Positions 42,357 to 51,609 are shown, numbered from the stretch's first letter. The stretch is DNA of 64,000 bases from Stenotrophomonas nitritireducens (GCF_001431425.1 NZ_LDJG01000017.1:62001-126000); one strand, 5' to 3'. Translations and numbers: made by a program. The notes: generated from the sequence alone by a model not told the origin.

Positions 42357-43513
42357 GGAAGGTCTGAACAAGTCCACGGATCACGCCCTGATGCGTTGAA
42401 CGTTGCAAAGGAGTTCGCTGCGATGAGCCAGATCAGCTTCTCGGACGCGGAGTACGCAGGCAAGCGCAAGAAGACGCGGCGCGAGGTCTTCCTCGAAGAG
42501 ATGGAGCAGGTGGTGCCGTGGAAGGCGCTGCTGAAGGTCCTCGAGCCGCACTACCCGGTGGCCGGCCGTGGCCGCAGGCCGTATCCGCTGGACGCGATGC
42601 TGCGCGTGCACCTGATGCAGAACTGGTTCGCGCTTTCGGACCCGGCGATGGAGGAAGCACTGTACGAGATCGCATCGCTTCGCAACTTTGCCGGCCTGAG
42701 CCTGAGCGAGCCGATCCCGGACGAGACGACGATCCTGAACTTCCGGCACATGCTCGAAGAGTCGGACCTGGCCGAGGACATCTTCAAGCAGGTCAACGCG
42801 CACCTGTCACGCAAGGGCCTGCTTCTGAAGCGAGGCAGCATCGTCGATGCAACCATCATTGCTGCGCCCAGCTCCACGAAGAATGCCGAAGGCGAACGCG
42901 ACCCCGAGATGCACCAGACCAAGAAGGGCAACCAGTGGCACTTTGGCATGAAGGCGCACATCGGCGTGGATGCTGATAGCGGTCTGGTACACACCGTGAC
43001 GACGACGGCGGCCAATGAAGCAGACGTCGAACAGGTCGCCGATCTGCTTCACGGAAAGGAAGAACAGGTGTGGGCCGACTCCGGCTACCGCGGTGCGCAA
43101 TCGCGTGTGCAGCGCGACGATCTGAGGTGGCATATCGCCGCCCGGCCGAGCGACATCGCGAAGTTGCCTGAGGGTCGTGCGAAGGCGCGGCTTCAGAAGA
43201 GCGAACATCGCAACGCCAGCGTGCGCGCAAAGGTAGAGCACCCGTTTCGCGTGATCAAGCGCCAGTTCGGCTTGATGAAGGTGCGCTTTCGTGGCCTGCA
43301 GAAGAACACCGCGCATTTGCTGACGCTGTTCGCGCTGTCCAACCTTTGGATGGCGCGACGACAGCTCATGCCAGAAGTCCGTCCGAAAGCGGCGTGAAGG
43401 CCGCAAACACGGCCGAACCCCCACCTTGACGCGACCGCGATCGCAAGTCCTATGGACCATTTCGACTCGAACGGCCTGTGCGCTGCCTGCGTTTCGAGTT
43501 GTTCAGACCTTCC
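42357..43513 (+). mobile_element. Complete IS5-family element with CTAG target duplication
   Basis: 1157 bp. The left end begins GGAAGGTCTGAACAA and the right end is its exact complement over 15 bases (TTGTTCAGACCTTCC, ending 43513). CTAG is duplicated at 42353-42356 and 43514-43517, as usual for this family. One intact transposase gene fills it. The perfect ends and duplication suggest a recent insertion. Confidence 0.95.
42423..43397 (+). CDS. IS5-family transposase
   Basis: 324 residues, intact. N-terminal DUF772-type domain (PLDAMLRVHLMQNWFALSDPAMEEALYEI), then the DDE core: first Asp in GSIVDATIIAAPSS, second in VHTVTTT...VWADSGYRG, Glu in VEHPFRVIKRQFG. I chose ATG 42423 (MSQISFSDAEYAGKRKKT), the usual start for this subgroup. 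It is the only gene in the element. Confidence 0.95.
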   Translation: MSQISFSDAEYAGKRKKTRREVFLEEMEQVVPWKALLKVLEPHYPVAGRGRRPYPLDAMLRVHLMQNWFALSDPAMEEALYEIASLRNFAGLSLSEPIPDETTILNFRHMLEESDLAEDIFKQVNAHLSRKGLLLKRGSIVDATIIAAPSSTKNAEGERDPEMHQTKKGNQWHFGMKAHIGVDADSGLVHTVTTTAANEADVEQVADLLHGKEEQVWADSGYRGAQSRVQRDDLRWHIAARPSDIAKLPEGRAKARLQKSEHRNASVRAKVEHPFRVIKRQFGLMKVRFRGLQKNTAHLLTLFALSNLWMARRQLMPEVRPKAA

Positions 43514-43520
43514 CTAGCAC

Positions 43521-45335
43521 CTATGCCAGTTTCAAGTAGGGATTGTTCGGTGGCCGCTCATCGAACAGTTGGCCAGGGTCATCGAGTAAGTAGCCATGCA
43601 GCTTGCGCGACTTGCGCGGGCCGGTGACCTCGCAGGTCCAGATGTTTAAGCTGCTGGGCTGCTTGCGATGGACCTGCAGCTTCTCGAAGCGCTTCTGGAC
43701 CCATTGCCAGTCGACAACGGCATCCTGCTTGGCGAGTGCTGGAACTTGAGGATGCTCCTGGACATAGCGCTGAAACACCCCAGGGCTTACCAGGAACACC
43801 GTGTCGTCCACGGTATGCACCAGTGCCTTGGCATCGTTGAGAATCAGCTTTCGGCTCTGCAAGCCATGCCTAAGCCAGCCCATGAAGTGCTCGCCCGAAG
43901 GCTGCTGTGTCGATGCCGAAGATTTAGACGCTGGCACAGGCAGTACCAGCGAACTCGTTGCGAAGGCCGGGACGGGCTCTGCATCCTGTCGCGTCGCAAG
44001 GAGGTGTCCGGAGCCCACCATCGCCAGCATGTCTTCCATGACGTCAGGCAGGGGCTGAACTGCGGGCGGTGAAGCCAAGTTAGCGGGGCTGCTGCCTTCC
44101 CAAGGTGGCGTCGTCTGTTCTTCCAAGACAGGCTTCGCGGCAGTCATAGGCGGGGCAGCCTCCGAGCCAGCATCCTTCTCGATTGCCGCAGCGTCGATTG
44201 CCACCGTGCCGGTAAACGATGCTGGCCGTTCGCCAGCTTCCCAGATCAGCGCGGGAGCTAGACGCAGCAGGGTAAATGAGTGGGACCAGCCGGTCGCACT
44301 GGTCACGGTCGCGCGCCAGACCGCCTTCCCGTCCGACGTCGGCTGCAATATGCCGTGGTCCTGAAGCACGTTGAACACCGCAGTGTTGTTCGTAGGGATG
44401 CCATCGATGCCCTCTGACAGCAGGTGCGCACGTAGCTTGTCCGAAACCGTCTTGCTCACCAGCCACAAGGCGTCCTCGGTGAGCCAGCCATCGGAGGCTT
44501 CGGGCTGGTTCAGCTTCAACTCTTCCTTGAGCAGGTAGCGCAACCCGTCCAGCAGCTTGCGTTGCAGCGCGTGCTTGGGGGCGGCCATAGCGCGCGCGGG
44601 ATCGCCTCCCAACTCTTGGGCCACGGAAGCGCGGTCGGCCTGTACGACAAGTTCGCCCAGCACGCCGGCGTGCTCGTACTGGCCGGCCAGGACGTAGAGC
44701 AGCGGTCCCCACAGGTCGGGATAGCCACTGAGCCAGTCCAGGGCATCACGGTCGAGGAGTTGGCGGTAGAGCAAACCTGTCGCAGCGCTGTGGAGCCGAT
44801 ATTCTCGATCGTCGCGGTAGCGGAAGCGGTATGGCTGGTGCAGCGGGCCGTGCCAGGGGTGCCACAGCGAGCCGTCGGCCAGTTCGACGTGCAGATCGAC
44901 GGCGATCTTGCCGATGTCGTGCAGCAGCGCGGCATAAGCGACTGCGGCAGTCCAGGCTTCAGACTGCGCCGCCTGGTCTTCGGGACTGGCGCCAATGGGC
45001 AGCAGATGGGACTGCCGCAGCTTGAGCGCATAGGCGACGATCTCCAACCCGTGATCCAGCATGCCGCCGGGGTAAGCGTGGTGATGGCTTTCCGATGCGG
45101 GGAATTGTTGGACCAACTCGGCGTAGTGCTCCAGCGGCGTGCGGTATAGGGTGGCGAACTGCCGCCGCGACAGCGACGTGCGCTGCCAGATGTGTTCCAG
45201 CAGCTTCTGCCGGCGCGGTGTTGCCAGCAGCGATGCGGCCGATTCGGGCCGCAGCAACCCTTTCGGGAGGTCGGTGGCGGGCGCTGGCGACGGGGCAGCG
45301 ACCGGGGGCCGTTTTCGCTGGAACAGGGAGAGCAT
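43521..45335 (-). CDS. traI: MobH-type relaxase TraI of the ICE
   Basis: 604 residues. The N-terminal TraI_2/MobH domain shows HHHAYPGGMLDHGLE (HD-like His/Asp ligands), LLHDIGKI, and WHPWHGPLHQPYRFRY; the C-terminal DUF1528-type part (GWLRHGLQSRKLILNDAKALVHTVDDTVFLVSPG) completes the family layout. It nicks the ICE at oriT to start transfer. I start at 45335 (MLSLFQRKRP) with AGAGGA upstream, not 75 bases earlier. The stop codon lies 3 bp from the IS5 target duplication; the protein seems complete. Confidence 0.92.
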   Translation of the reverse strand: MLSLFQRKRPPVAAPSPAPATDLPKGLLRPESAASLLATPRRQKLLEHIWQRTSLSRRQFATLYRTPLEHYAELVQQFPASESHHHAYPGGMLDHGLEIVAYALKLRQSHLLPIGASPEDQAAQSEAWTAAVAYAALLHDIGKIAVDLHVELADGSLWHPWHGPLHQPYRFRYRDDREYRLHSAATGLLYRQLLDRDALDWLSGYPDLWGPLLYVLAGQYEHAGVLGELVVQADRASVAQELGGDPARAMAAPKHALQRKLLDGLRYLLKEELKLNQPEASDGWLTEDALWLVSKTVSDKLRAHLLSEGIDGIPTNNTAVFNVLQDHGILQPTSDGKAVWRATVTSATGWSHSFTLLRLAPALIWEAGERPASFTGTVAIDAAAIEKDAGSEAAPPMTAAKPVLEEQTTPPWEGSSPANLASPPAVQPLPDVMEDMLAMVGSGHLLATRQDAEPVPAFATSSLVLPVPASKSSASTQQPSGEHFMGWLRHGLQSRKLILNDAKALVHTVDDTVFLVSPGVFQRYVQEHPQVPALAKQDAVVDWQWVQKRFEKLQVHRKQPSSLNIWTCEVTGPRKSRKLHGYLLDDPGQLFDERPPNNPYLKLA

Positions 45336-45540
45336 GCGGGTGTCCTCTGGGGGGCCGGCCGGGAGGCCTTTTCGCCTTTTCGAGGTAGGGCCTTTCCCCT
45401 TGCACCCCATTCCCTTGCCGTTTCGGCCCTTTGGCCTTTAACCGTTTCGGTATAGCGGGGCATGGGGTGCGGCTCCAGCGTCAATGGGGAACCCGCTGGA
45501 ATGGATTGGACAGCGAGCCGGTGCCGGTCGCGGCTCTATG

Positions 45541-45568
45541 CTGCCTGGACGCCACTTCCGCCAGGCAG
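45541..45568. other. Hairpin upstream of the relaxase gene
   Basis: CTGCCTGG (45541-45548) and CCAGGCAG (45561-45568) form an 8-bp perfect stem with a 12-base loop. CTGCCTGG recurs at about 45632. It lies between the divergent relaxase and HTH/RES genes; it might belong to oriT, or be an operator or terminator. Nothing decides this from sequence. Confidence 0.4.
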
Positions 45569-45586
45569 GTGCGTAAGGCGACAAAG

Positions 45587-45615
45587 TTGACAAACGCGAC
45601 AAGGGAGACTAGAGT
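45587..45615 (+). promoter_or_regulatory. Sigma-70-type promoter for the HTH/RES pair
   Basis: TTGACA (45587-45592), 17-bp spacer, TAGAGT (45610-45615). The -35 is perfect and the spacing ideal, which predicts a start near 45622 and a leader of about 27 bases before the gene at 45649. Confidence 0.65.
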
Positions 45616-45648
45616 GAATCCTGTCTCAAACCTGCCTGGGAGATCACC

Positions 45649-46275
45649 ATGCCCAATGCCATTGAATTCATTGCCGACCATCTGCCGCGCGTCACGGTGG
45701 AGGATGTGCGCCGCTTCGCGGATACCGTCGAAATCCGGGATGCCACGGCTTTCGCGGCCGAGTTGCAGGCGTTCGTCCACGAGCGTGTGGAGGCGGTGAA
45801 GCTGCCCGCCAGCCTGGAAGCGGAGACGGTGCAAGAGGCCCTGGCACGCAAAGCGGGCGCGCTGCGCGCCGAGACGCGCTGGGCGCCGAGTGAAACCGAC
45901 GTCCAGCGTGGCCGCGCTGCGCTGCTGGAAACCTTCAACCAGCCGCACAACCTGGCGATCCCCGAGTACGCCAAGCTGGCGGACAAGTCGCGCCAGCAGA
46001 TCTACAAGGACATCCTCGCGCGCCGGCTGCTGGCGCTGAATGTGGGGCCGCGCGGCCAGAAGCTGCCCGACTGGCAGCTCGACCCGGTGAAGCAGCAGTT
46101 GACCCAAACCGTGCTTCAGGAGGTCGAGGGCATCGACCACTGGACGATCTACCGCGCGCTGTCCGAACCGCTCGAAGGCTTGGGCGGACGCTCGCCGGTG
46201 GATACGGTGACGCATGGCACGATCGATGACGTGGCCGAAGCGGTGTTCAACGTGCTGGGCGTCCAGGTGCATTGA
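45649..46275 (+). CDS. Antitoxin-like HTH protein paired with RES toxin
   Basis: 208 residues. The C-terminal half looks like a DNA-binding antitoxin: LAIPEYAKLADKSRQQIYKDILARRLLAL is an HTH-like segment, followed by a MbcA/ParS-like tail (GVQVH end). It is 12 bp upstream of a RES-domain gene, so it should neutralise that toxin and regulate the operon. Length is greater than the usual 120-150 residues of such antitoxins, with a helical N-terminal extension. Assignment by context and motif only. Confidence 0.7.
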   Translation: MPNAIEFIADHLPRVTVEDVRRFADTVEIRDATAFAAELQAFVHERVEAVKLPASLEAETVQEALARKAGALRAETRWAPSETDVQRGRAALLETFNQPHNLAIPEYAKLADKSRQQIYKDILARRLLALNVGPRGQKLPDWQLDPVKQQLTQTVLQEVEGIDHWTIYRALSEPLEGLGGRSPVDTVTHGTIDDVAEAVFNVLGVQVH

Positions 46276-46287
46276 GGCAAGACTGCC

Positions 46288-46920
46288 ATGAGCCGCGAAC
46301 TGCCTTTGTTCCTGATCGATGCGGGTGAACTGCTCCAGCATGTGAGCCGCGTCGTCTATCGGGGCAGCCCGCTGTACTATGGCCGCAGCGGCACCAATCG
46401 CTACGACGACCCGGCGCGGACCTACGGCGTGCTCTACCTGGGCCGCGACCTGCCCACGGCGCTGATGGAGTCGGTGTTTCACAAGCACCAGTGGCTGGCG
46501 GATGAAAAGCGCTCGATCGCGCTGAAGGAAGTCGAGAGCCGGCTCTTGCGCGCCGTGGGCGTCCTGGACGACGTGCGGCTGGCCGATCTCACGGCCGAGG
46601 GTGTCATGGCGGGTTACTTCGGCCTGAACCTGGAACAGTTGGCCAGCCGCGACTACACGCACACGCAGCAGGTGTCCGCGCAGGTGCATGCGATGCTCGG
46701 AGACGACGGCCAGCCGCTGTTCGACGGGGTGCTCTATCCGTCGCGCAACAACTATCCCGCCAAGAGCATCGCCCTGTTCGAGCGTGCGGCAGCAAAGGTT
46801 GGCGTTGTCGATGACATCGACCTGGTGGACCATGTGGACTGGCCGCGCTTCGTTGCCACGTATCGCGTCGGCGTGGAACCCGACCCCGGCCCGGTGGAAC
46901 CGGATGACGAAGCGTCCTGA
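46288..46920 (+). CDS. RES-domain toxin-like protein
   Basis: 210 residues. The RES signature is visible: VVYRGSPLYYGRSGTNRYDDPARTYGVLYLGRDLPTALMESVFH, with the conserved Arg, Tyr and Glu, then a later Ser (SRNNYPAKSIALFE). RES toxins of the MbcT/ParT type degrade NAD or modify Prs. The gene is 12 bp after the HTH gene, as toxin-antitoxin pairs are. It lies inside the ICE core next to the relaxase, so it may stabilise the element. Confidence 0.85.
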   Translation: MSRELPLFLIDAGELLQHVSRVVYRGSPLYYGRSGTNRYDDPARTYGVLYLGRDLPTALMESVFHKHQWLADEKRSIALKEVESRLLRAVGVLDDVRLADLTAEGVMAGYFGLNLEQLASRDYTHTQQVSAQVHAMLGDDGQPLFDGVLYPSRNNYPAKSIALFERAAAKVGVVDDIDLVDHVDWPRFVATYRVGVEPDPGPVEPDDEAS

Positions 46921-47000
46921 AGCAGCAAGAGAGCACATTGAAGCCCCAAACAGAATGAAATGGACCAAACTGGAATAGGCCTCTGTAGCAAGAGACGACC

Positions 47001-47360
47001 ATGAACACCACGACCCGCATCAGCACTGCAGAACGCCTCGGCCGCACCTTTGGCCGCGGATGGCGCGCCTACGCGCGCGGCGAACGTCGGGCGTCGAACT
47101 GGTTGGTGTCCAAGGGGGTGCCGGCGGCCATTGCCACCGCGCTCGTGCGGGTGGTCAAGCTTGTTGCGCTCGGGATTCTGGTGTACACCACCTTCTGGCT
47201 GGCCCTGCTGCTGGTGTGCGTCATGGTCGTTGCCTGGATGGCCCGTAACGCCGACTTGGGCGAAGGGTTGCCCGAGCCAGAGTGGCGAAACGGACCAGCA
47301 GGATTCGGCCTATACACCTATGACGGTTTTCGCATTGATCCTCATGTCGAGGACGACTAG
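47001..47360 (+). CDS. DUF3742 ICE-associated membrane protein
   Basis: 119 residues: an N-terminal basic part (AERLGRTFGRGWRAYARGERR), one or two membrane helices (VVKLVALGILVYTTFWLALLLVCVMVVAWM) and a short acidic tail (PHVEDD). The layout and position beside traG match DUF3742 proteins of PFGI-1-type ICEs. Function unknown. It ends only 6 bp from the convergent traG-like stop. Confidence 0.85.
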   Translation: MNTTTRISTAERLGRTFGRGWRAYARGERRASNWLVSKGVPAAIATALVRVVKLVALGILVYTTFWLALLLVCVMVVAWMARNADLGEGLPEPEWRNGPAGFGLYTYDGFRIDPHVEDD

Positions 47361-47366
47361 CAGTCA

Positions 47367-48890
47367 TCACTTCTTCGAAACTGCATTGATCGCAATGCTT
47401 CCGCCCCTCCCGCCAGCAGCCTTGGCATCTCCGGTGGCACCAGCGAGGCCTTGGAGCACGTTGCCGGCGCGAACGCCCGCCCAAGCCAGGGCCATGATCC
47501 AGAACGTGGGCAGTACGATGAACATCGTGCCCGTGACGAACATCAGGAGCATGTCGCCGAAAGCGTTGTTCAGGCCCACCAGCGGGTCGAAGTTGGTATG
47601 CGGCCGGTTCCAGCCGAAGCCCCAGCCATAAAGCGCATCCAGGATCGTTGAATCGATCCAGCGCGCAAGCTGAAACCAGAAGTCCGTGAAAAACAGCGCA
47701 AACTGCACGACGCTGACCGTGACGACCGTCTTCAGGTCATAGGTGCCCACGACCAACACGAGCGGAATGCAGATGACCAGCGCCATTTTTAGCAATGCAA
47801 GCACCATGGGCAGGGCCTGCCTCGCGACGTCCATGGCTGGAAATGCAGCAATCGCGCCGACTGCCATCCCAACATCGCCCGTGGCCCGCGTCACGATGTT
47901 TGGCAAGGTCTTGTCGATCTGGCCACCGTAGTCCGTATAGACGCTGCCTTGGTTCAACTTCTGCTGCCGCGGTGACGCGATCGTGCGGATCACCGAATCG
48001 TCCACCTCGGCCCGGCTCAGGAAGCCAGCCCAGCCCGCCAGGCGATTGAGCAGGCTCGGGTCCACCTGACCCAGCAAGCGTGCCCGCAAGCCATTGCTCC
48101 CATCGCTCCACCACTGGCGGCAGGTAGGGTAGCCGCCACCGCTGGCCACCTGCGCAAGCCCTGCGTCGCGGGTGCTGTCATAGGGCCAGTCCTCGCGCGG
48201 GGTGCTGGAACGGTATGTGTCGTAGTAGCCGTTCGTGTCCGTGAAGAAGCGTGAGCCGATCCAGGTCACGTCGTGCATCTGCTGCTCATCGAGTTGAGGC
48301 CGCTGCATGAACAATTTCGCCCGCGCAGCCCCATAGCAATCCCGCGAGAAATCCGCTACTTCCTGAGCCAACACTGGGTCGTCAATGCGAGTCGCGTCGA
48401 TCTCCATGCGCATCTGCCGCAGGTCCGTGCCGCACGGGATTGCCGCCACCGAAGCGCCGGTGACGGCGCGCGAGAGCGTGTGCATGAACGCCCACCACAC
48501 CGGCACCTTCGCCGACTGGTTGTTGATGGTGCTGAAAGATTGCGACCAGCCGGTATTCGAGGGCTGCGGCACACTGACCTGGCACTGGGCCGAGCGTGAG
48601 CTGTCGTACTGGATGGTGTTGAGGTCCACGTCGATGAACGGGATGCCCGCGAACATCACCACCACGATGGCGACGAAGACCCGGTTCTCGATGCGGGCGG
48701 CGCTCAGCACGCCTTTATTGCCCTCGTCGGCGCCTTCTGCACGGGCCTTCAACCACTCCTGCACGATGATCGCCACGAAAGGCAGCGCGAAGACGCCGCT
48801 GGACACCAGCACGGCCCAGATGCCGTTGTTGACGATCCAGGACACCAGCGTCAGGTAGTACTCCAGGTAGTCGGTCGTGAACAGCGTCAT
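47367..48890 (-). CDS. TraG-like inner-membrane transfer protein
   Basis: 507 residues, N-terminal-domain type of conjugative TraG. Helices flank a long periplasmic region: early WIVNNGIWAVLVSSGVFALPFVAII and NRVFVAIVVVMFAGIPFIDVDL, late VLALLKMALVICIPLVLVVGTY, VVTVSVVQFALFFTDFWFQ and LLMFVTGTMFIVLPTFWIM. It likely works in mating-pair stabilisation or pilus assembly. The start at 48890 (MTLFTTDYLEYYL) is chosen from family length. It is the last gene of the leftward T4SS run. Confidence 0.85.
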   Translation of the reverse strand: MTLFTTDYLEYYLTLVSWIVNNGIWAVLVSSGVFALPFVAIIVQEWLKARAEGADEGNKGVLSAARIENRVFVAIVVVMFAGIPFIDVDLNTIQYDSSRSAQCQVSVPQPSNTGWSQSFSTINNQSAKVPVWWAFMHTLSRAVTGASVAAIPCGTDLRQMRMEIDATRIDDPVLAQEVADFSRDCYGAARAKLFMQRPQLDEQQMHDVTWIGSRFFTDTNGYYDTYRSSTPREDWPYDSTRDAGLAQVASGGGYPTCRQWWSDGSNGLRARLLGQVDPSLLNRLAGWAGFLSRAEVDDSVIRTIASPRQQKLNQGSVYTDYGGQIDKTLPNIVTRATGDVGMAVGAIAAFPAMDVARQALPMVLALLKMALVICIPLVLVVGTYDLKTVVTVSVVQFALFFTDFWFQLARWIDSTILDALYGWGFGWNRPHTNFDPLVGLNNAFGDMLLMFVTGTMFIVLPTFWIMALAWAGVRAGNVLQGLAGATGDAKAAGGRGGSIAINAVSKK

Positions 48891-48904
48891 GGCGCCATCT
48901 CCCC

Positions 48905-49261
48905 TCAACCCGCCTGCATCAGCAGGCTGGCTTCCAGCGCCACGATGGCGACGACGCCCGCGATCTCGGTGCGCACCAGGCGGCGCCGCGCCTGGGCGTC
49001 GTCCTCACGTACCAGCAGCCGGCGGCGCATCCAGATCCACCCGTACACCGTCGCCCCGTATAGACACAGCCGCCACACGAAGAAGTAACCCGCGGCGGCG
49101 AGCCACCGCTCCCAGCCGGCCACGCTGCCGACCAAGTAGATGCCGGCGATGTTGGCCGCGACCGCGTCGGCAACGATCAGCACCGTCCACAGCAGCGCCT
49201 TCGCCGCACGCCGGCTGAACAGCCAGCGCAAGGGGCGCCAAGTCATGCGCGCCGCGCTCAT
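48905..49261 (-). CDS. ICE-associated membrane protein (118 residues)
   Basis: Three predicted membrane helices (ALLWTVLIVADAVAANIAGIYLVGSV, LAAAGYFFVWRLCLYGATVYGWIW, EIAGVVAIVALEASLLM) with basic loops. No named domain. It lies between the TraG-like gene and the PFL_4711-type gene (overlapping the latter by four bases), where PFGI-1-type ICEs carry a short membrane protein. Confidence 0.75.
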   Translation of the reverse strand: MSAARMTWRPLRWLFSRRAAKALLWTVLIVADAVAANIAGIYLVGSVAGWERWLAAAGYFFVWRLCLYGATVYGWIWMRRRLLVREDDAQARRRLVRTEIAGVVAIVALEASLLMQAG

Positions 49262-50652
49262 GGCCTGGCTCCTGGATTGCCCTTCTGCAACTGGTCGAGG
49301 CGGTCGGGCACCGGATCGCCCTCATAGATGCCGCGCGAGCCTGCCGCGCGCGTGCCATGGCGCTGGATGATCGCCATCGGCGAGTTGTTCGCCAGCTCGC
49401 GCCGCAGTTCAAGTTCGGTCTTGAGGTTGCGGATCTCCCGGTCGAGCGTGTCGCTCTCGTGGTTCACGGCCTCGACCGCCAACTCGTTGGCTGCCACGTT
49501 GGGCTCTTTCTTGCCGGTGAGCAGCGTGCGCTGGAGCAGCAGCGCCTTCTCCAGCACCGACGACAGCGCCACCTCGGACGCGAGGCGCCGCGCCAGCAGG
49601 TCCTGGTCGGGCTCATCGCGCAGCGCCTCGATCACGCCGCGCGTGATCGGCAGCGACGTGCTGCCAGCCTCGCGCAGGTTCTCAAAGGTGGTATTGCGCG
49701 TGCCGGAAACCAGCTCCTGAAGGACCTCCAGCTTCGCCTCGTACTCTTCCTGGATCAGCGGCGTCAGCCCGACGCCGGGCACCGTCTCGGTCTTGGTGCA
49801 GGAGTCGCACGTGCGCTGCACCTGCTCTCCGAGGACCCGCGTGGCCCATTCGGTCGCCTGCTGCGGCGACGTCCAGGTCTGGCAGGACAGGCTCGCGCAA
49901 CTGGTGGACGCGATGGAGGAGGTGTCCGTCACGCCGCGACCGTTGACCAGGTTGTAGCCCGCGCGGGTGACGTCGCCGACCACCCGGATGGCGGACTGGC
50001 CCGCACCACCGGCATTGCTGCCGCCCACCCAGGGAACGCCGTCGTTGCCGCGGCGCGTCTCGGCCTGCTCGACAGCCGACACGGCATCGTTGCTGCCAAC
50101 CGCGTCACGCAAGGCCATGCCTTCGGCCATTTGGCTCCAGCCAAGCTGGCCACCCGCCGTCTCGGCCATCTTCTCCGCCATGGCGCGGCACGTCAGCTTG
50201 GAGCGGTCGAAGTCCAGCCGCGCCTGCAGCACGCCGTTGGTCAGCAGGTTGTACAGGCCCGGATCGGCGCGCTGAATGATCAGCGCCGGCAGCGATGCAA
50301 CCGCGCTGGTCGCGCTCTGGATCACGTTGCTCATGATCTGCTGAAAGCCGTTCGTGATGCCGTTGAGCTGATTGCGCAGCGTGGTCTGGATGCTCATATC
50401 GCCGCAGATCAGGTTGCTGTTCCACCCCACGCCGACCCCGATGGAGCGCATGCCGGCCGCGCGGCCCATGGACACCGCACTGCCACCGCCGATCGAGTAC
50501 ATGACGTCATCGCCGAGGACGGGGCCGCTGTTCTGGTATCCGACCTGCGCCCACGCCAGGCCGCAGACCAGAGCGAGCGTGCCGGCCAGCGCCGTCGGGC
50601 GCAGCAGGCGGCACGCCTTGGCGGAAAGGTTGATCGGTTCAGGACGCTTCAT
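49258..50652 (-). CDS. PFL_4711-type integrating conjugative element protein
   Basis: 464 residues (TIGR03755-like). Signal peptide (ALAGTLALVCGLAWAQ), conserved VLGDDVMYSIGGGSAVSMGRAAGMRSIGVGVGWNSNLICGDM, then a Cys-containing periplasmic region with CASLSCQTWTSP and CDSCTK, and a long helical C-terminus. It corresponds to a TraH-like assembly factor of the F-type apparatus (inference). It lies 9 bp after the TraU-like gene. Confidence 0.88.
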   Translation of the reverse strand: MKRPEPINLSAKACRLLRPTALAGTLALVCGLAWAQVGYQNSGPVLGDDVMYSIGGGSAVSMGRAAGMRSIGVGVGWNSNLICGDMSIQTTLRNQLNGITNGFQQIMSNVIQSATSAVASLPALIIQRADPGLYNLLTNGVLQARLDFDRSKLTCRAMAEKMAETAGGQLGWSQMAEGMALRDAVGSNDAVSAVEQAETRRGNDGVPWVGGSNAGGAGQSAIRVVGDVTRAGYNLVNGRGVTDTSSIASTSCASLSCQTWTSPQQATEWATRVLGEQVQRTCDSCTKTETVPGVGLTPLIQEEYEAKLEVLQELVSGTRNTTFENLREAGSTSLPITRGVIEALRDEPDQDLLARRLASEVALSSVLEKALLLQRTLLTGKKEPNVAANELAVEAVNHESDTLDREIRNLKTELELRRELANNSPMAIIQRHGTRAAGSRGIYEGDPVPDRLDQLQKGNPGARP

Positions 50653-50661
50653 CGTGGCACC

Positions 50662-51609
50662 TCAGAGGAAATCGACGCTGCCCAGGAACACCTGCCCGCG
50701 GCGTTCGCAGCACGCATAGGGACGCCACAGCGCCCAGGCGTAGTCGCCTTGCTGGGCCTGGGTCAGCGTGCCGCTGTGCGGGAACACCACGCAGGTGTTG
50801 GACAGGCGCGGCGTCAGCTCCTGCCACTTGCCCGTAGAGGCATCACCCTCCATCAGCGCGCCGGCCGGCCAGTAGCCGTCGCGGGCGTTGGCAAGCAGCG
50901 GCTGGTACACGTGGATCTGCCCGCGGCGCGTGACGACATCGCCCGCGCGCTGGGCCACCACTGCCCCGGATTTGTGGTCGTCGGTCTGGTGCAGGAAGCC
51001 GCCGCGCGGATAGACGTTTCCCCAGAGATTCATCGTGGTGCGCGCACCGACCTCGCGCATGCCCGGAATCAACGCCTCCGGGTAGGCCATTTCAGGCACG
51101 TTGTAGCGCCAGGCCAGCGTGTCCAGGGTGCTGAGCAGATACGGCATGAAGGCCGTGCCCGCGCCCTGGCAGAAATAGCCCGACGACGACGCGAACTGGT
51201 TGAACACCTCCCCGCCAGGATGGCCGATGACATCGCTGTTCTTGAATTTGGCGAGGTTGTTTTCGTGGTCTTCGTTAGTGGTCCCATCGCCGCCGGCCTG
51301 TGCGGAGGGATTGGGCGTGCTCATCGCCTGCACCTCGACCCAGGGGTTCTCGCCGGTGTTGCTGTAGCTGGAGACGACCGCATCGGGCACGTAGTGCCTG
51401 ACCTTGACCGACGTGCGCACCGAGCAGCCGCCATAGGTGCAGTACAGCCAGTAGCAGATGCCCACCACCCGGTACTCCAGGCAGTCCGGCGACATGACGG
51501 ACGAGACGATCGTGGCGGTGTTCAAGGCGTAGCTGCCTGTGGCGGTGGCCAGCAGCAGCGAGGCCACGGGCACGCGCAGGCGGCGCAGCAGATCGAATGG
51601 GCGCGTCAT
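50662..51609 (-). CDS. TraU-like ICE protein (PFL_4710 type)
   Basis: 315 residues. A short signal region (PVASLLLATATGSYA) is followed by a Cys-rich periplasmic domain: SPDCLEYRVVGICYWLYCTYGGCSV early and YACCERRGQVFLG near the end, as in TraU/TIGR03756 proteins for mating-pair stabilisation. I start at 51609 (MTRPFDLLRRL) because the longer frame reads through the neighbour's end. The stop of the TIGR03757-type gene overlaps it by four bases. Confidence 0.88.
   Translation of the reverse strand: MTRPFDLLRRLRVPVASLLLATATGSYALNTATIVSSVMSPDCLEYRVVGICYWLYCTYGGCSVRTSVKVRHYVPDAVVSSYSNTGENPWVEVQAMSTPNPSAQAGGDGTTNEDHENNLAKFKNSDVIGHPGGEVFNQFASSSGYFCQGAGTAFMPYLLSTLDTLAWRYNVPEMAYPEALIPGMREVGARTTMNLWGNVYPRGGFLHQTDDHKSGAVVAQRAGDVVTRRGQIHVYQPLLANARDGYWPAGALMEGDASTGKWQELTPRLSNTCVVFPHSGTLTQAQQGDYAWALWRPYACCERRGQVFLGSVDFL

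Noticed and set aside
45336..45648. Firm oriT call for the gap beside the relaxase
   Set aside because: Position is suggestive, but MobH oriT sites have no strict consensus that I can match; kept only as a hairpin feature.
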